Assembly (NCBI RefSeq): GCF_040049275.1 | Contig: NZ_JBDZDT010000002.1 | Coordinates: 434,001-498,000 of the forward strand | Source of the DNA: Aquabacter sp040049275 | GTDB taxonomy: Bacteria > Pseudomonadota > Alphaproteobacteria > Rhizobiales > Xanthobacteraceae | Length of the DNA: 64,000 nucleotides | Reading direction: 5' to 3' | Shown here: positions 53,745 through 61,050 of the stretch, piece after piece | Position numbering within the stretch: the first letter of the stretch is position 1 | Layout of the letters: every line of letters starts with the position of its first letter | Position numbers and translations under genes: made by a program | The notes under the pieces: generated by a model | The model's input: only the letters and a program-made list of their open reading frames with translations | Told to the model about the DNA's origin: nothing | Database searches by the model: none

Positions 53745-54431
53745 ATGCAAAAATATATCGCGGAGTTCCTTGGGACTGCGGTGCTGGTCCTGTTCGGTTG
53801 CGGCTCGGCGGTGCTCACCGGCTACGGTTCGGCACCCATCGGCATGCTGGCGATTGCCTTCGCCTTCGGGCTTTCGGTGACGGCCATGGCCTATGGCATC
53901 GGCCACGTCTCCGGATGCCATATCAACCCGGCGGTGACGGTGGGCGTGTGGGCGGCGGGTCGGCTGCCCACCTCCGAGCTGCCGGCCTACATCATCTCGC
54001 AGATCCTCGGCGGCATTGCCGGCGCGGCCATCCTCTATTTCATCGCTTCCGGCAAGCTCTCGGGCTTCGACATCGCCGCCTCCGGCCTCGGCCAGAACGG
54101 CTGGGGCGAGGGCTATCTCGGCGGCTACGGGCTGGGGGCCGCCATCGTCGCCGAGCTGGTGGGCACCTTCGTCTTCCTGGTGGTGATCCTCGGCTCCACG
54201 TCCAAGGCCGGCATCACGCAGGCGGCGGGCCTCGCCATCGGCCTCTCGCTGGTGATGATCCACATCGTCTTCATCCCCGTCACCGGCGTGTCGGTGAACC
54301 CGGCGCGCAGCATCGGGCCGGCGCTGTTCGTGGGCGGCAAGGCGCTGTCACAGCTCTGGCTGTTCATCGTGGTGCCAGTGGTCGGCGCCTATCTCGCCGG
54401 CCTGCTCTACAAGCACCGCTTCCCCGAGTGA
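53745..54431 (+). CDS. aqpZ: Aquaporin Z
   Basis: This inner-membrane water channel has 228 residues in six membrane helices. The two NPA boxes are present: SGCHINPAVTVG (NPA 61-63) and GVSVNPARSIGP (the second near 184). FGCGSAVLTGYG and the selectivity-filter region of water-selective AqpZ are recognisable. The ATG at 53745 has GGAGGG 5 bases upstream (a TTG one codon earlier is in frame). It lies between two paralogous secreted-protein genes, both on the opposite strand. Confidence 0.96.
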   Translation: MQKYIAEFLGTAVLVLFGCGSAVLTGYGSAPIGMLAIAFAFGLSVTAMAYGIGHVSGCHINPAVTVGVWAAGRLPTSELPAYIISQILGGIAGAAILYFIASGKLSGFDIAASGLGQNGWGEGYLGGYGLGAAIVAELVGTFVFLVVILGSTSKAGITQAAGLAIGLSLVMIHIVFIPVTGVSVNPARSIGPALFVGGKALSQLWLFIVVPVVGAYLAGLLYKHRFPE

Positions 54432-54437
54432 GGTGAA

Positions 54438-54465
54438 AGCGGGCGCGGCCTGTGCTGCGCCCGCT
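54438..54465 (+). terminator. Hairpin after aqpZ
   Basis: AGCGGGCGC and GCGCCCGCT form a 9-bp stem around a 10-nt loop, 6 bp past the aqpZ stop. No T-tract follows. Confidence 0.45.
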
Positions 54466-54504
54466 GATGTCTCTGGGAGGCGAGGCCTTCTGCGCGACGC
54501 GGCC

Positions 54505-57060
54505 TCAGCGGCGGCGCCCACCGCCGCCATGGCCACCGCCGTGGTTGCCGCCTTCGTGCCCGCCGCCGCTGTGGCCGCGATCTCCGCCGCCCCGATCTCC
54601 ACCACCACGGTCGCCGCCGCGGTCGCCCCCACGATCTCCACCGTGGTCGCCGCCGCCATGGTCGCCCCAATAATGGTCATAATCGCCGTGGGCGACGCGG
54701 TCGGCGCCCTGGTTGCGGGCCGCGCGCTCATCGTTCAGCTGGTGGGTGTCGGCGCCGTGGTCCGCCGGGTGCCAGTTGTCGCCGGAGCGCTGGTGCCAGT
54801 CCCCATTGTCGTCGTGATAGACGTTGCCGTCCCGGCCGGCATAGACGTGGTTGCCGTTCCAGCCGTGGTCCCCGTCGGGCCTGTCGGCGCCATGGTTGCC
54901 GTCGTCCGGACGGTTGCCCGCGTCGGCGCCGCGATTGTCGCCGCCGTTCCGGCCGGCATTGTTGTTGCCGTTGCCGGGGCCCCTGTTGTCCCCGTTGCGG
55001 TTATCCCCGTTCCGGTTGTCACCGTTGCGATTGTCGGTGTTGTTGTCGCCGCGGTTGTCGGTGTTCCTGTTGTCCCAGCTGCGGGAGTTGTTCCAGCTAT
55101 GGGAACTGTTCCAGCTCTCATGGCTGCTGGAGTGGGAGCTCCAGTGCTCGGACGTGTAGTGATAGCTGTAGGCGCTGAAGCTGTGGAACGAATAGCTTGA
55201 GTGGAATGACTCGCTGGACCAGGTGTGGCTGGACCATTCCACGGTGTGGCTGCTGTAGCTCCAGGAATAGCGGACGCTGACGCTGCTGCCCCAGCGGCCG
55301 TAAATGTTGGCCTCGTTGACGTTGAAGGCGCCCCAGCCGCGACCCCAGGGGCTGCCGCCCCAATAGGGCCCCCAATGCGGGCCAACGGAAGCGCCCCAGG
55401 CCCAGCCGCTGGCGAAGCCGAAGCCGAAGCCCACCGCCGTGGTGAGCGAGAAGCCCACGCCGTAGCCGTAGGTGACCGGTGGCGCGTACCAGCGCTGGCC
55501 GACATATCCGGGATAGGTATAGCCGGTGCCGTAGACCACCGTGCCGCCGGGCTGCACAAGCACGCCCATATAGCCGGGCGTGTAGCCCGCCACCACCGTG
55601 TCGGGCTGCACCGAATAGACCCGCACATGGGTCGCGTAATAGACCGGCGAGGTGGTGGGGATGGTGTAGATCACATCCGGCACCGAGGTCGCCACCTGCC
55701 ACGGCCCGCTCGGCCCGCCGGCGGAGAACCACACGCCCTGGGCCACCATGTAATAGCTCTGCGGATCGACCTGGATCACCGGCTGCGGGCTGTTCACCGC
55801 ATACTGCATGGAGGTGCCGGAGATGGGCTGGAACCGGGGGGCGCCGTCATAGGTGGCGCTCGCCTTCGTGGAGCGCTGGACCACCGCCGTCTGCGGGATG
55901 GTGGCCGCGATGGCCGCCTCCTTGGCCTGCGGAGTGCCGGCCACCGAGGTCAGCACGTTGCCCTTGGGATCCTGCGGCGGGATCTTGGAGAAGTCGGCCG
56001 GCAAGGCGTTATTAGCCGCATAGGTCCAGCCGCCGGTGAGGCTGCCGGAGCGGAACCAGCGGCCGGAGATCAGCACGTAATAGCTGTTGCTGTCCGGATC
56101 CATGAACACGGCATGGTCGGCATTGCTCATGGTGAGCAGCGTGGTGCCCGTGACCGGCAGCATCTCCGGCTGGCCGTCGGTCTGGATCAATTCGGTGGGA
56201 ACGGTGGAGACCACGATCGCCGGCGGCGGGGTGACAGCCGTGCCGTCCTGGGACAGCATGGGGTCGGCTTCCTGCTGCGCGCCGGAGGTCTTGGCGGCGG
56301 CGAGGAGATCGGCGGAAGCCTGGGGCGTCACCACCCACGGGCCGTCAAGGCTCGTCGCCGTGTACCAGCTTCCGGCAGCCTGGAGGTGGTAGGTCCCGGC
56401 ATCATCCTTCAGCAGCAGGGCCTGGGCATTGATGACCCGCTGGAAGCGGGGAGACCCGTTGATGGGCCGCAGCGCCGGATCGCCGGAGACCGGCACCAGG
56501 ATGGTGAGCGTGTTGGCGAAGAGGATGCGCGGCGGCGTGTTCTGCACCGGATGGGTGCGCAGCTCGGAGAGCTCCTTGTTCACGGCATAGCTCGCCTGGA
56601 GCTGGTCGATGGGGATAGTCAGGCCGTCCTTGGGCAAATGGGCGGCAAGCGCTGCCTTCACCTCGGCCGACTTGTCCTGGGCGGTGGGGACGTCGGCTTT
56701 GTCGATGGTGATGGGGTCCAGGTGGACGACGCCGGCATACTTGTCCACCGCCACGGTGGCGGTGAAATGTACGTAGCCGAAGGTGGGCGCACCGCTTTTC
56801 GGGCCAATGGCCACGGCCGCGCGGCCGGTCATGGCAGTGCCGTTCCAGCTCTCGATCTGCGGCTGGTAGAGCGCGAGCCGATTGTCGCCCACATCATAAT
56901 TACGCGGCCAGCTCGGGTCGGGCGCCTGGGTGGCGGCCTGGCTTGCCCCGCTGGAGGCTGCGGCGGGCTGAGGCTGGGATTGCGCGTGGGCGCCGGAGGC
57001 CGAGAGAAGCGCCGTGGCCGCGAAAATGGCGGCCATTTTTCTGATCCGGAAGGTCGGCAT
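54505..57060 (-). CDS. Large secreted protein of unrecognised family, paralogue 2
   Basis: The product is 851 residues from ATG 57060 (AAGGGGATC upstream). Signal peptide: MAAIFAATALLSASGAHA|QSQ. The body mirrors the 51043-53523 protein block by block: WPRNYDVGDNRLALYQPQIE, TMSNADHAVFMDPDSNSYYV, LISGRWFRSGSLTGGWTYAA, HVRVYSVQPDTVVAGYTPGY and PGGTVVYGTGYTYPGYVG. The tail differs: a Ser/His/Trp-rich zone (SSHTWSSESFHSSYSFHSF), tandem NGDNRNGDNR-type repeats near 54970-55060, then GGDRGGDRGG repeats and a GRRR end. Such low-complexity tails suggest metal-, polymer- or nucleic-acid-binding, or phase behaviour. No function is known to me. A second TTT-rich hairpin of the neighbour lies upstream. 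Confidence 0.88.
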   Translation of the reverse strand: MPTFRIRKMAAIFAATALLSASGAHAQSQPQPAAASSGASQAATQAPDPSWPRNYDVGDNRLALYQPQIESWNGTAMTGRAAVAIGPKSGAPTFGYVHFTATVAVDKYAGVVHLDPITIDKADVPTAQDKSAEVKAALAAHLPKDGLTIPIDQLQASYAVNKELSELRTHPVQNTPPRILFANTLTILVPVSGDPALRPINGSPRFQRVINAQALLLKDDAGTYHLQAAGSWYTATSLDGPWVVTPQASADLLAAAKTSGAQQEADPMLSQDGTAVTPPPAIVVSTVPTELIQTDGQPEMLPVTGTTLLTMSNADHAVFMDPDSNSYYVLISGRWFRSGSLTGGWTYAANNALPADFSKIPPQDPKGNVLTSVAGTPQAKEAAIAATIPQTAVVQRSTKASATYDGAPRFQPISGTSMQYAVNSPQPVIQVDPQSYYMVAQGVWFSAGGPSGPWQVATSVPDVIYTIPTTSPVYYATHVRVYSVQPDTVVAGYTPGYMGVLVQPGGTVVYGTGYTYPGYVGQRWYAPPVTYGYGVGFSLTTAVGFGFGFASGWAWGASVGPHWGPYWGGSPWGRGWGAFNVNEANIYGRWGSSVSVRYSWSYSSHTVEWSSHTWSSESFHSSYSFHSFSAYSYHYTSEHWSSHSSSHESWNSSHSWNNSRSWDNRNTDNRGDNNTDNRNGDNRNGDNRNGDNRGPGNGNNNAGRNGGDNRGADAGNRPDDGNHGADRPDGDHGWNGNHVYAGRDGNVYHDDNGDWHQRSGDNWHPADHGADTHQLNDERAARNQGADRVAHGDYDHYWGDHGGGDHGGDRGGDRGGDRGGGDRGGGDRGHSGGGHEGGNHGGGHGGGGRRR

Positions 57061-57156
57061 GTCACCGATCCCCTTGCAATGAAGAGAAGTCCCGTTGGTA
57101 CCCCTTTTCACGGCATCCGTCGTGATCAATCTATTCCAAGATAGAGGTAAAACAGA

Positions 57157-57183
57157 ACGGGCGCGGATGGTGCCCGCGCCCGT
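57157..57183 (-). terminator. Terminator of the LysE-family gene
   Basis: ACGGGCGCGG pairs with CCGCGCCCGT over 10 bp with a 7-nt loop. Read on the minus strand it is followed by TCTGTTTTACC. Confidence 0.65.
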
Positions 57184-57257
57184 CACATCAATGCCTCTGG
57201 GGAAGGTACACTCGGCGGCTTCGACGCCCTGGAGCTTCCTTCCGCCGCTTGGGTGGC

Positions 57258-57890
57258 TTACCGCCGCGCTTCCGTCACCATGCGGATGGCGAGGGCCGCC
57301 AGCACCGTTCCCATCAGCCAGCGCTGAACCACCAGCCACACAGGGCGCCCCGCAAGGAAGGTAGCGATGGAGCCGGCGGTCACCGCGATCATCGCGTTGA
57401 CGCTCACGCTGGTGACGATCTGGATGGAGCCGAGCATCAGGGATTGGGCGAGCACGCTGCCATGGTCGGGGTTGATGAACTGCGGCAGCAGGGACAGGTA
57501 CATCACCGCGATCTTCGGATTGAGCAGGTTGGTCAGGAAGCCCATGGTGAAGAGCTTGCGGGGGCCATCCTTGGGCAGGTCGCGCACCTGGAACGGCGAG
57601 CGCCCGCCGGGCCGCACTGCCTGCCAGGCGAGATAGAGCAGGTAGATCGCGCCGCCGAAGCGCAGCGCGTCATAGGCATAGGGGACGGCGATGACGATGG
57701 CGGTGATGCCGAAGGCGGCGCACAGCATGTAGAAGACGAAGCCGAGCGCGACCCCGCCCAGCGAGATCAGCCCCGCGGAGCTCCCCTGCGAGATCGAGCG
57801 GGAGATGATGTAGATCATGTTCGGGCCGGGGGTCAGCACCATGCCGAACGCGATGAGGGCAAAGGCGACGAGGCTGGACATTTCGGGCAT
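57258..57890 (-). CDS. LysE/RhtB-family exporter
   Basis: The product is 210 residues with about six membrane helices. The family start is FGMVLTPGPNMIYIISRSIS, followed by GLISLGGVALGFVFYMLCAA and MGFLTNLLNPKIAVMYLSLL with its conserved Asn-Pro. These proteins export amino acids (homoserine lactones, threonine, lysine or others). The start at 57890 has GGAG 6 bases upstream; further-upstream in-frame residues are unrelated. It is a single gene between two hairpins, divergent from the DUF4180 gene. Confidence 0.92.
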   Translation of the reverse strand: MPEMSSLVAFALIAFGMVLTPGPNMIYIISRSISQGSSAGLISLGGVALGFVFYMLCAAFGITAIVIAVPYAYDALRFGGAIYLLYLAWQAVRPGGRSPFQVRDLPKDGPRKLFTMGFLTNLLNPKIAVMYLSLLPQFINPDHGSVLAQSLMLGSIQIVTSVSVNAMIAVTAGSIATFLAGRPVWLVVQRWLMGTVLAALAIRMVTEARR

Positions 57891-58078
57891 GGCGGCTCCA
57901 TTTCTGTCGGGAAAGGGGCCCAGACGCGCGGCGATCAGCGCCCGCGCTCCCCGATGGAGACCCATCTTCAGCGTCAGTCACGCGAGCGCCGGGACCATGC
58001 CGCAGGACCGGACCGCCGGGCAAGCTCGGCCGCGGAAAAATCTGTAAGCTGCATCGGGAAAAGGATGGTGCTCTCTTC

Positions 58079-58444
58079 ATGGACACGCCCAGGGACATTC
58101 ACGGCACGCGCGTGCTCATCTGCGGCGCGGAGGGGCCTTTGCTTGAAGGCGAAGGCGATATCGGCACCTTCCTCGGCGCCGCCTGGAGCGAAGACGCGGC
58201 CATGGTCGCGATCCCGGTCTCGCGCCTGAGCCCGTCCTTCTTCCAGCTCAGCAGCCGGCTCGCCGGAGAGGTGGCGCAGAAGTTCGTGAACTACCAGATC
58301 CGGCTGGCCGTGATCGGCGACATCTCGCAATGGAGCGAGCAGAGCAAGGCGCTGCGGGATTTCGTCTATGAATCCAACCGCAGCAAGGCTCTGTGGTTCG
58401 TGGACGACTTGGATGCGCTGGAACGCCGGCTGGCGTCGGCATAG
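58079..58444 (+). CDS. DUF4180 protein
   Basis: The product is 121 residues with the family pattern: VLICGAEGPLLEGEGDIGTF, VSRLSPSFFQLSSRLAGEVA, QKFVNYQIRLAVIGDISQWS and LRDFVYESNRSKALWFVDDL. DUF4180 is of unknown function and is found in many bacteria and some archaea. There are no membrane segments. AAGGATGG lies about 8 bases before the ATG. It precedes cinA-like by 15 bp, so the two are probably co-transcribed. Confidence 0.88.
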   Translation: MDTPRDIHGTRVLICGAEGPLLEGEGDIGTFLGAAWSEDAAMVAIPVSRLSPSFFQLSSRLAGEVAQKFVNYQIRLAVIGDISQWSEQSKALRDFVYESNRSKALWFVDDLDALERRLASA

Positions 58445-58459
58445 GGCAGGGGACATCGC

Positions 58460-58936
58460 ATGCACACATTGCTTCCATTGGCGGCCGACCTCGGCGAGAA
58501 GCTGCGGGCGCGGGGCGAGACCGTTGCCGTTGCGGAATCCTCCGCCGGCGGGCTGATCGCCGCCTCGCTCCTGGCCCAGCCCGGCGCTTCCGCCTTCTTC
58601 CTGGGCGGCGCGGTGGTCTACACCCTGAATGCGCGGGAAGGGCTGCTCGGGATCACGCCGGAGGACATGGCCGGCATGCGCAGCGCGAGCGAGCCTTATG
58701 CGCTGCTGCTCGCCCGCCGCCTGCGCGCGCGCCTCGGCGCCACCTGGGGCCTTGCCGAAACCGGGGCGGCCGGGCCGTCCGGCAACCGCTATGGCGATGC
58801 CGCCGGCCATAGCTGCTTTGCCATTTCGGGGCCCATGGAGATGGTGCAGACCCTGGAAACAGCCTCCGCCGACCGGCAGGCCAACATGCGCGTCTTCGCC
58901 GCGACCGCACTCGCTTTCCTCAGCGAAAAGCTCTGA
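58460..58936 (+). CDS. CinA-family nicotinamide-nucleotide amidohydrolase
   Basis: The product is 158 residues, the stand-alone CinA C-terminal domain (PncC-like): TVAVAESSAGGLIAASLLAQ, GASAFFLGGAVVYTLNAREG and GLAETGAAGPSGNRYGDAAG. PncC hydrolyses NMN to nicotinate mononucleotide and ammonia in NAD recycling. The family's ESxTGG/AESCT site appears here as AESSAGG, a near-variant, so activity is probable but not certain. AGGGG is 7 bases upstream of the start. It lies 79 bp before purM. Confidence 0.87.
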   Translation: MHTLLPLAADLGEKLRARGETVAVAESSAGGLIAASLLAQPGASAFFLGGAVVYTLNAREGLLGITPEDMAGMRSASEPYALLLARRLRARLGATWGLAETGAAGPSGNRYGDAAGHSCFAISGPMEMVQTLETASADRQANMRVFAATALAFLSEKL

Positions 58937-59015
58937 AGGCGGCCGGCGGACACCCCCGCCGCCTTGCCACTGGTGCGGTTCGCGGCTAAGCCGCCCCATA
59001 AGACGGAAGGACACC

Positions 59016-60077
59016 ATGGCGAAGGACGGGCTTAATTATCGCGATGCGGGCGTCGACATCGATGCCGGCAACCGGCTGGTGGATCTCATCAAGCCGCTGG
59101 TGAAGGCCACCGCGCGTCCCGGCGCCGATGCCGATATCGGCGGCTTCGGCGGGGTGTTCGACCTGAAGCGCGCGGGCTTCGAAGACCCGCTTCTGGTGGC
59201 CACCACGGATGGGGTGGGCACCAAGCTGAAGATCGCCATCGAGACCGGCAAGCACGACACCATCGGCATCGACCTCGTCGCCATGTGTGTGAACGATCTG
59301 GTGGTGCAGGGCGCCGAGCCCCTGTTCTTCCTCGATTATTTCGCCACCGGCCGCCTCTCTCCCGAGGTTGGCGCGCAGATCGTCCGGGGCATCGCGCTGG
59401 CCTGCAAGGATTCTGGCTGCGCGCTGGTGGGCGGCGAGACCGCCGAGATGCCCGGCATGTATTCTGATGGCGACTATGACCTTGCCGGCTTCTCCGTGGG
59501 CGCCGTGGAGCGCTCCCGCCTCCTGCCGCGCGCCGACATCGAGCCCGACGACGTGATCCTCGGCCTTGCCTCCTCCGGCGTGCATTCCAACGGCTTTTCG
59601 CTGGTGCGCCGCGTGGTGGAGCATGCGGGCCTCACCTGGCACGACCCGGCCCCGTTCGCGGCGGGCAAGTCCGTGGGCGAGGCGCTCCTCACCCCCACCC
59701 GGCTCTATGTGAAGAGCGTGCTCTCCGTGGTGCGCGAGACCGAGGCGGTGAAGGCTCTGGCGCATATTACCGGCGGCGGCATCACCGAGAACCTGCCGCG
59801 CGTGCTGCCCAAGGGCATGCTGGCCCGTGTCGATCTCTCGAACCTCATCGTGCCGCCGGTGTTCCGCTGGCTCGCCAAGGCCGGGGGCGTCGCGCCCGAG
59901 GAGATGCTGCGCGCCTTCAATTGCGGGGTCGGCATGGCCGTGGTGGTGGCGGCCGAGGAGGAGGAGCGTGTCGCCGATGCCTTCGCCGATGCCGGTGAGT
60001 GCGTGATCCGCCTCGGCGTCATCGAGCCGGGCGAAGGCGCCGCACACGTGGTGTATGACGGGACGCTGGGCCTCTGA
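59016..60077 (+). CDS. purM: Phosphoribosylformylglycinamidine cyclo-ligase (AIR synthetase)
   Basis: This ATP-dependent enzyme closes the imidazole ring in step five of purine synthesis. The 353-residue protein has LNYRDAGVDIDAGNRLVDLI, IGGFGGVFDLKRAGFEDPLL, VATTDGVGTKLKIAIETGKH, LVVQGAEPLFFLDYFATGRL, VGGETAEMPGMYSDGDYDLA, LASSGVHSNGFSLVRRVVEH and ITGGGITENLPRVLPKGM. ATG 59016 has GGAAGGAC upstream and matches the family start; the open frame extends further upstream across the CinA gene by chance. It is followed by purN. Confidence 0.96.
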   Translation: MAKDGLNYRDAGVDIDAGNRLVDLIKPLVKATARPGADADIGGFGGVFDLKRAGFEDPLLVATTDGVGTKLKIAIETGKHDTIGIDLVAMCVNDLVVQGAEPLFFLDYFATGRLSPEVGAQIVRGIALACKDSGCALVGGETAEMPGMYSDGDYDLAGFSVGAVERSRLLPRADIEPDDVILGLASSGVHSNGFSLVRRVVEHAGLTWHDPAPFAAGKSVGEALLTPTRLYVKSVLSVVRETEAVKALAHITGGGITENLPRVLPKGMLARVDLSNLIVPPVFRWLAKAGGVAPEEMLRAFNCGVGMAVVVAAEEEERVADAFADAGECVIRLGVIEPGEGAAHVVYDGTLGL

Positions 60078-60198
60078 GGGGGCTGTCTCTTTTTGCCAAC
60101 TTCCGCCGAGTGCCGCGCATGTCTTTGTATTGCAGTGCATTTCCGGCTTAGATGGGGTAAGGGCGATTCCCCTTAAAGCGGGATAGGCTGGATACGAG

Positions 60199-60849
60199 AT
60201 GCAGAAGAAGCGTACGGCGATCCTTATATCAGGGCGCGGCTCCAACATGTCGTCGCTCATCAAGGCCGCGCAGGCGCCGGACTTCCCCGCCGAGATTTCG
60301 CTTGTGGTCTCCAATCGCCCGGATGCGGCCGGCCTCACGGTAGCCAAGGCGGCGGGCGTGCGCACCATGGTGCTCAACCACCGCGAATTCGCCGACCGCA
60401 TCGCCTTCGACGCCTCCCTGGATGCCCATCTGCGCATCGAGAGCATCGACATCGTCTGCCTTGCCGGCTTCATGCGCCTGCTCACGCCCTGGCTGGTGGA
60501 GCGCTGGCGCAACCGCATGATCAACGTGCATCCCTCGCTGCTGCCGAGCTTCCCCGGCCTCGACACCCATGGGCGTGCGCTGGAGGCCGGCGTGCGCTTC
60601 CATGGCTGTACCGTGCATTTCGTGCGGCCCGAAATGGATAGCGGCCCCATCATCCTGCAATCGGCGGTGCCTGTTCAGCTGGACGACACGCCGGACTCTC
60701 TTGCCGCGCGGGTGCTGCGGCAGGAGCACATCATCTACCCCTCCGCCTTGAACCTCCTCGCCGCGGGGCGCCTGACGGTGGAAGACGAGCGCGTGGCCAT
60801 CGAAGGCGCCCGCATGTCCGCCGAAGTGATGGTGGCGCCGCGGGTGTGA
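60199..60849 (+). CDS. purN: Phosphoribosylglycinamide formyltransferase (GART)
   Basis: This folate-dependent enzyme formylates GAR in step three of purine synthesis. The 216-residue protein has RTAILISGRGSNMSSLIKAA (phosphate loop), VCLAGFMRLLTPWLVERWRN, the catalytic Asn-His pair in MINVHPSLLPSFPGLDTHGR, and VHFVRPEMDSGPIILQSAVP with the catalytic Asp. The purM-purN order is the usual one. A 199-bp palindromic repeat starts 2 bp after its stop codon. An inverted TAAGGG/CCCTTA pair lies in the 121-bp gap upstream. Confidence 0.96.
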   Translation: MQKKRTAILISGRGSNMSSLIKAAQAPDFPAEISLVVSNRPDAAGLTVAKAAGVRTMVLNHREFADRIAFDASLDAHLRIESIDIVCLAGFMRLLTPWLVERWRNRMINVHPSLLPSFPGLDTHGRALEAGVRFHGCTVHFVRPEMDSGPIILQSAVPVQLDDTPDSLAARVLRQEHIIYPSALNLLAAGRLTVEDERVAIEGARMSAEVMVAPRV

Positions 60850-60851
60850 GG

Positions 60852-61050
60852 TTTGTCCTGGACAAGCGACGCCGCAGGCGGAGCGCCGATCCGGGACCCA
60901 GCGCAGAACACCGCCGAAGGCGCTTCACCCCGCCGGCGCCGCCACGCGGCGATGGCGTTTTCACGCTGGTCGCTGATTGCCGGCTTCGCCGGACTCTTGC
61001 GCTGGGTCCCGGATCTGCGTCGAGCTGTGCTCTCACTTGTCCAGGACAAG
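60852..61050 (-). repeat. 199-bp imperfect palindromic element, copy 2
   Basis: Reverse-complemented, this matches copy 1 at 27118-27316 over its whole 199 bp. Shared blocks include ATCCGGGACCCAGCGCA, GGCGAAGCCGGCAAT, AGCGACCAGCGTGA-like, CATCGCCGCGTGGCGGC and GCTGGGTCCCGGATC. Its outer boundary CTTGTCCAGGACAAG provides the 3' end of the molybdopterin oxidoreductase gene on the minus strand. Confidence 0.88.

Noticed and set aside
54505..55121. Tandem near-identical units that could suggest a CRISPR array
   Set aside because: The repeats are in frame and code for NGDNRNGDNR and GGDRGG runs in the tail of a secreted protein; no spacers or cas genes exist.
55225..57144. A 639-codon plus-strand open frame opposite secreted paralogue 2
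   Set aside because: The minus-strand protein has a signal peptide and a full-length paralogue; the plus-strand frame is Gly/Ala/Arg/His-rich with no domain.
58629..60077. An extended purM starting inside the CinA-like gene
   Set aside because: PurM homology and an SD begin at ATG 59016; the upstream in-frame part is a shadow of the CinA reading frame.
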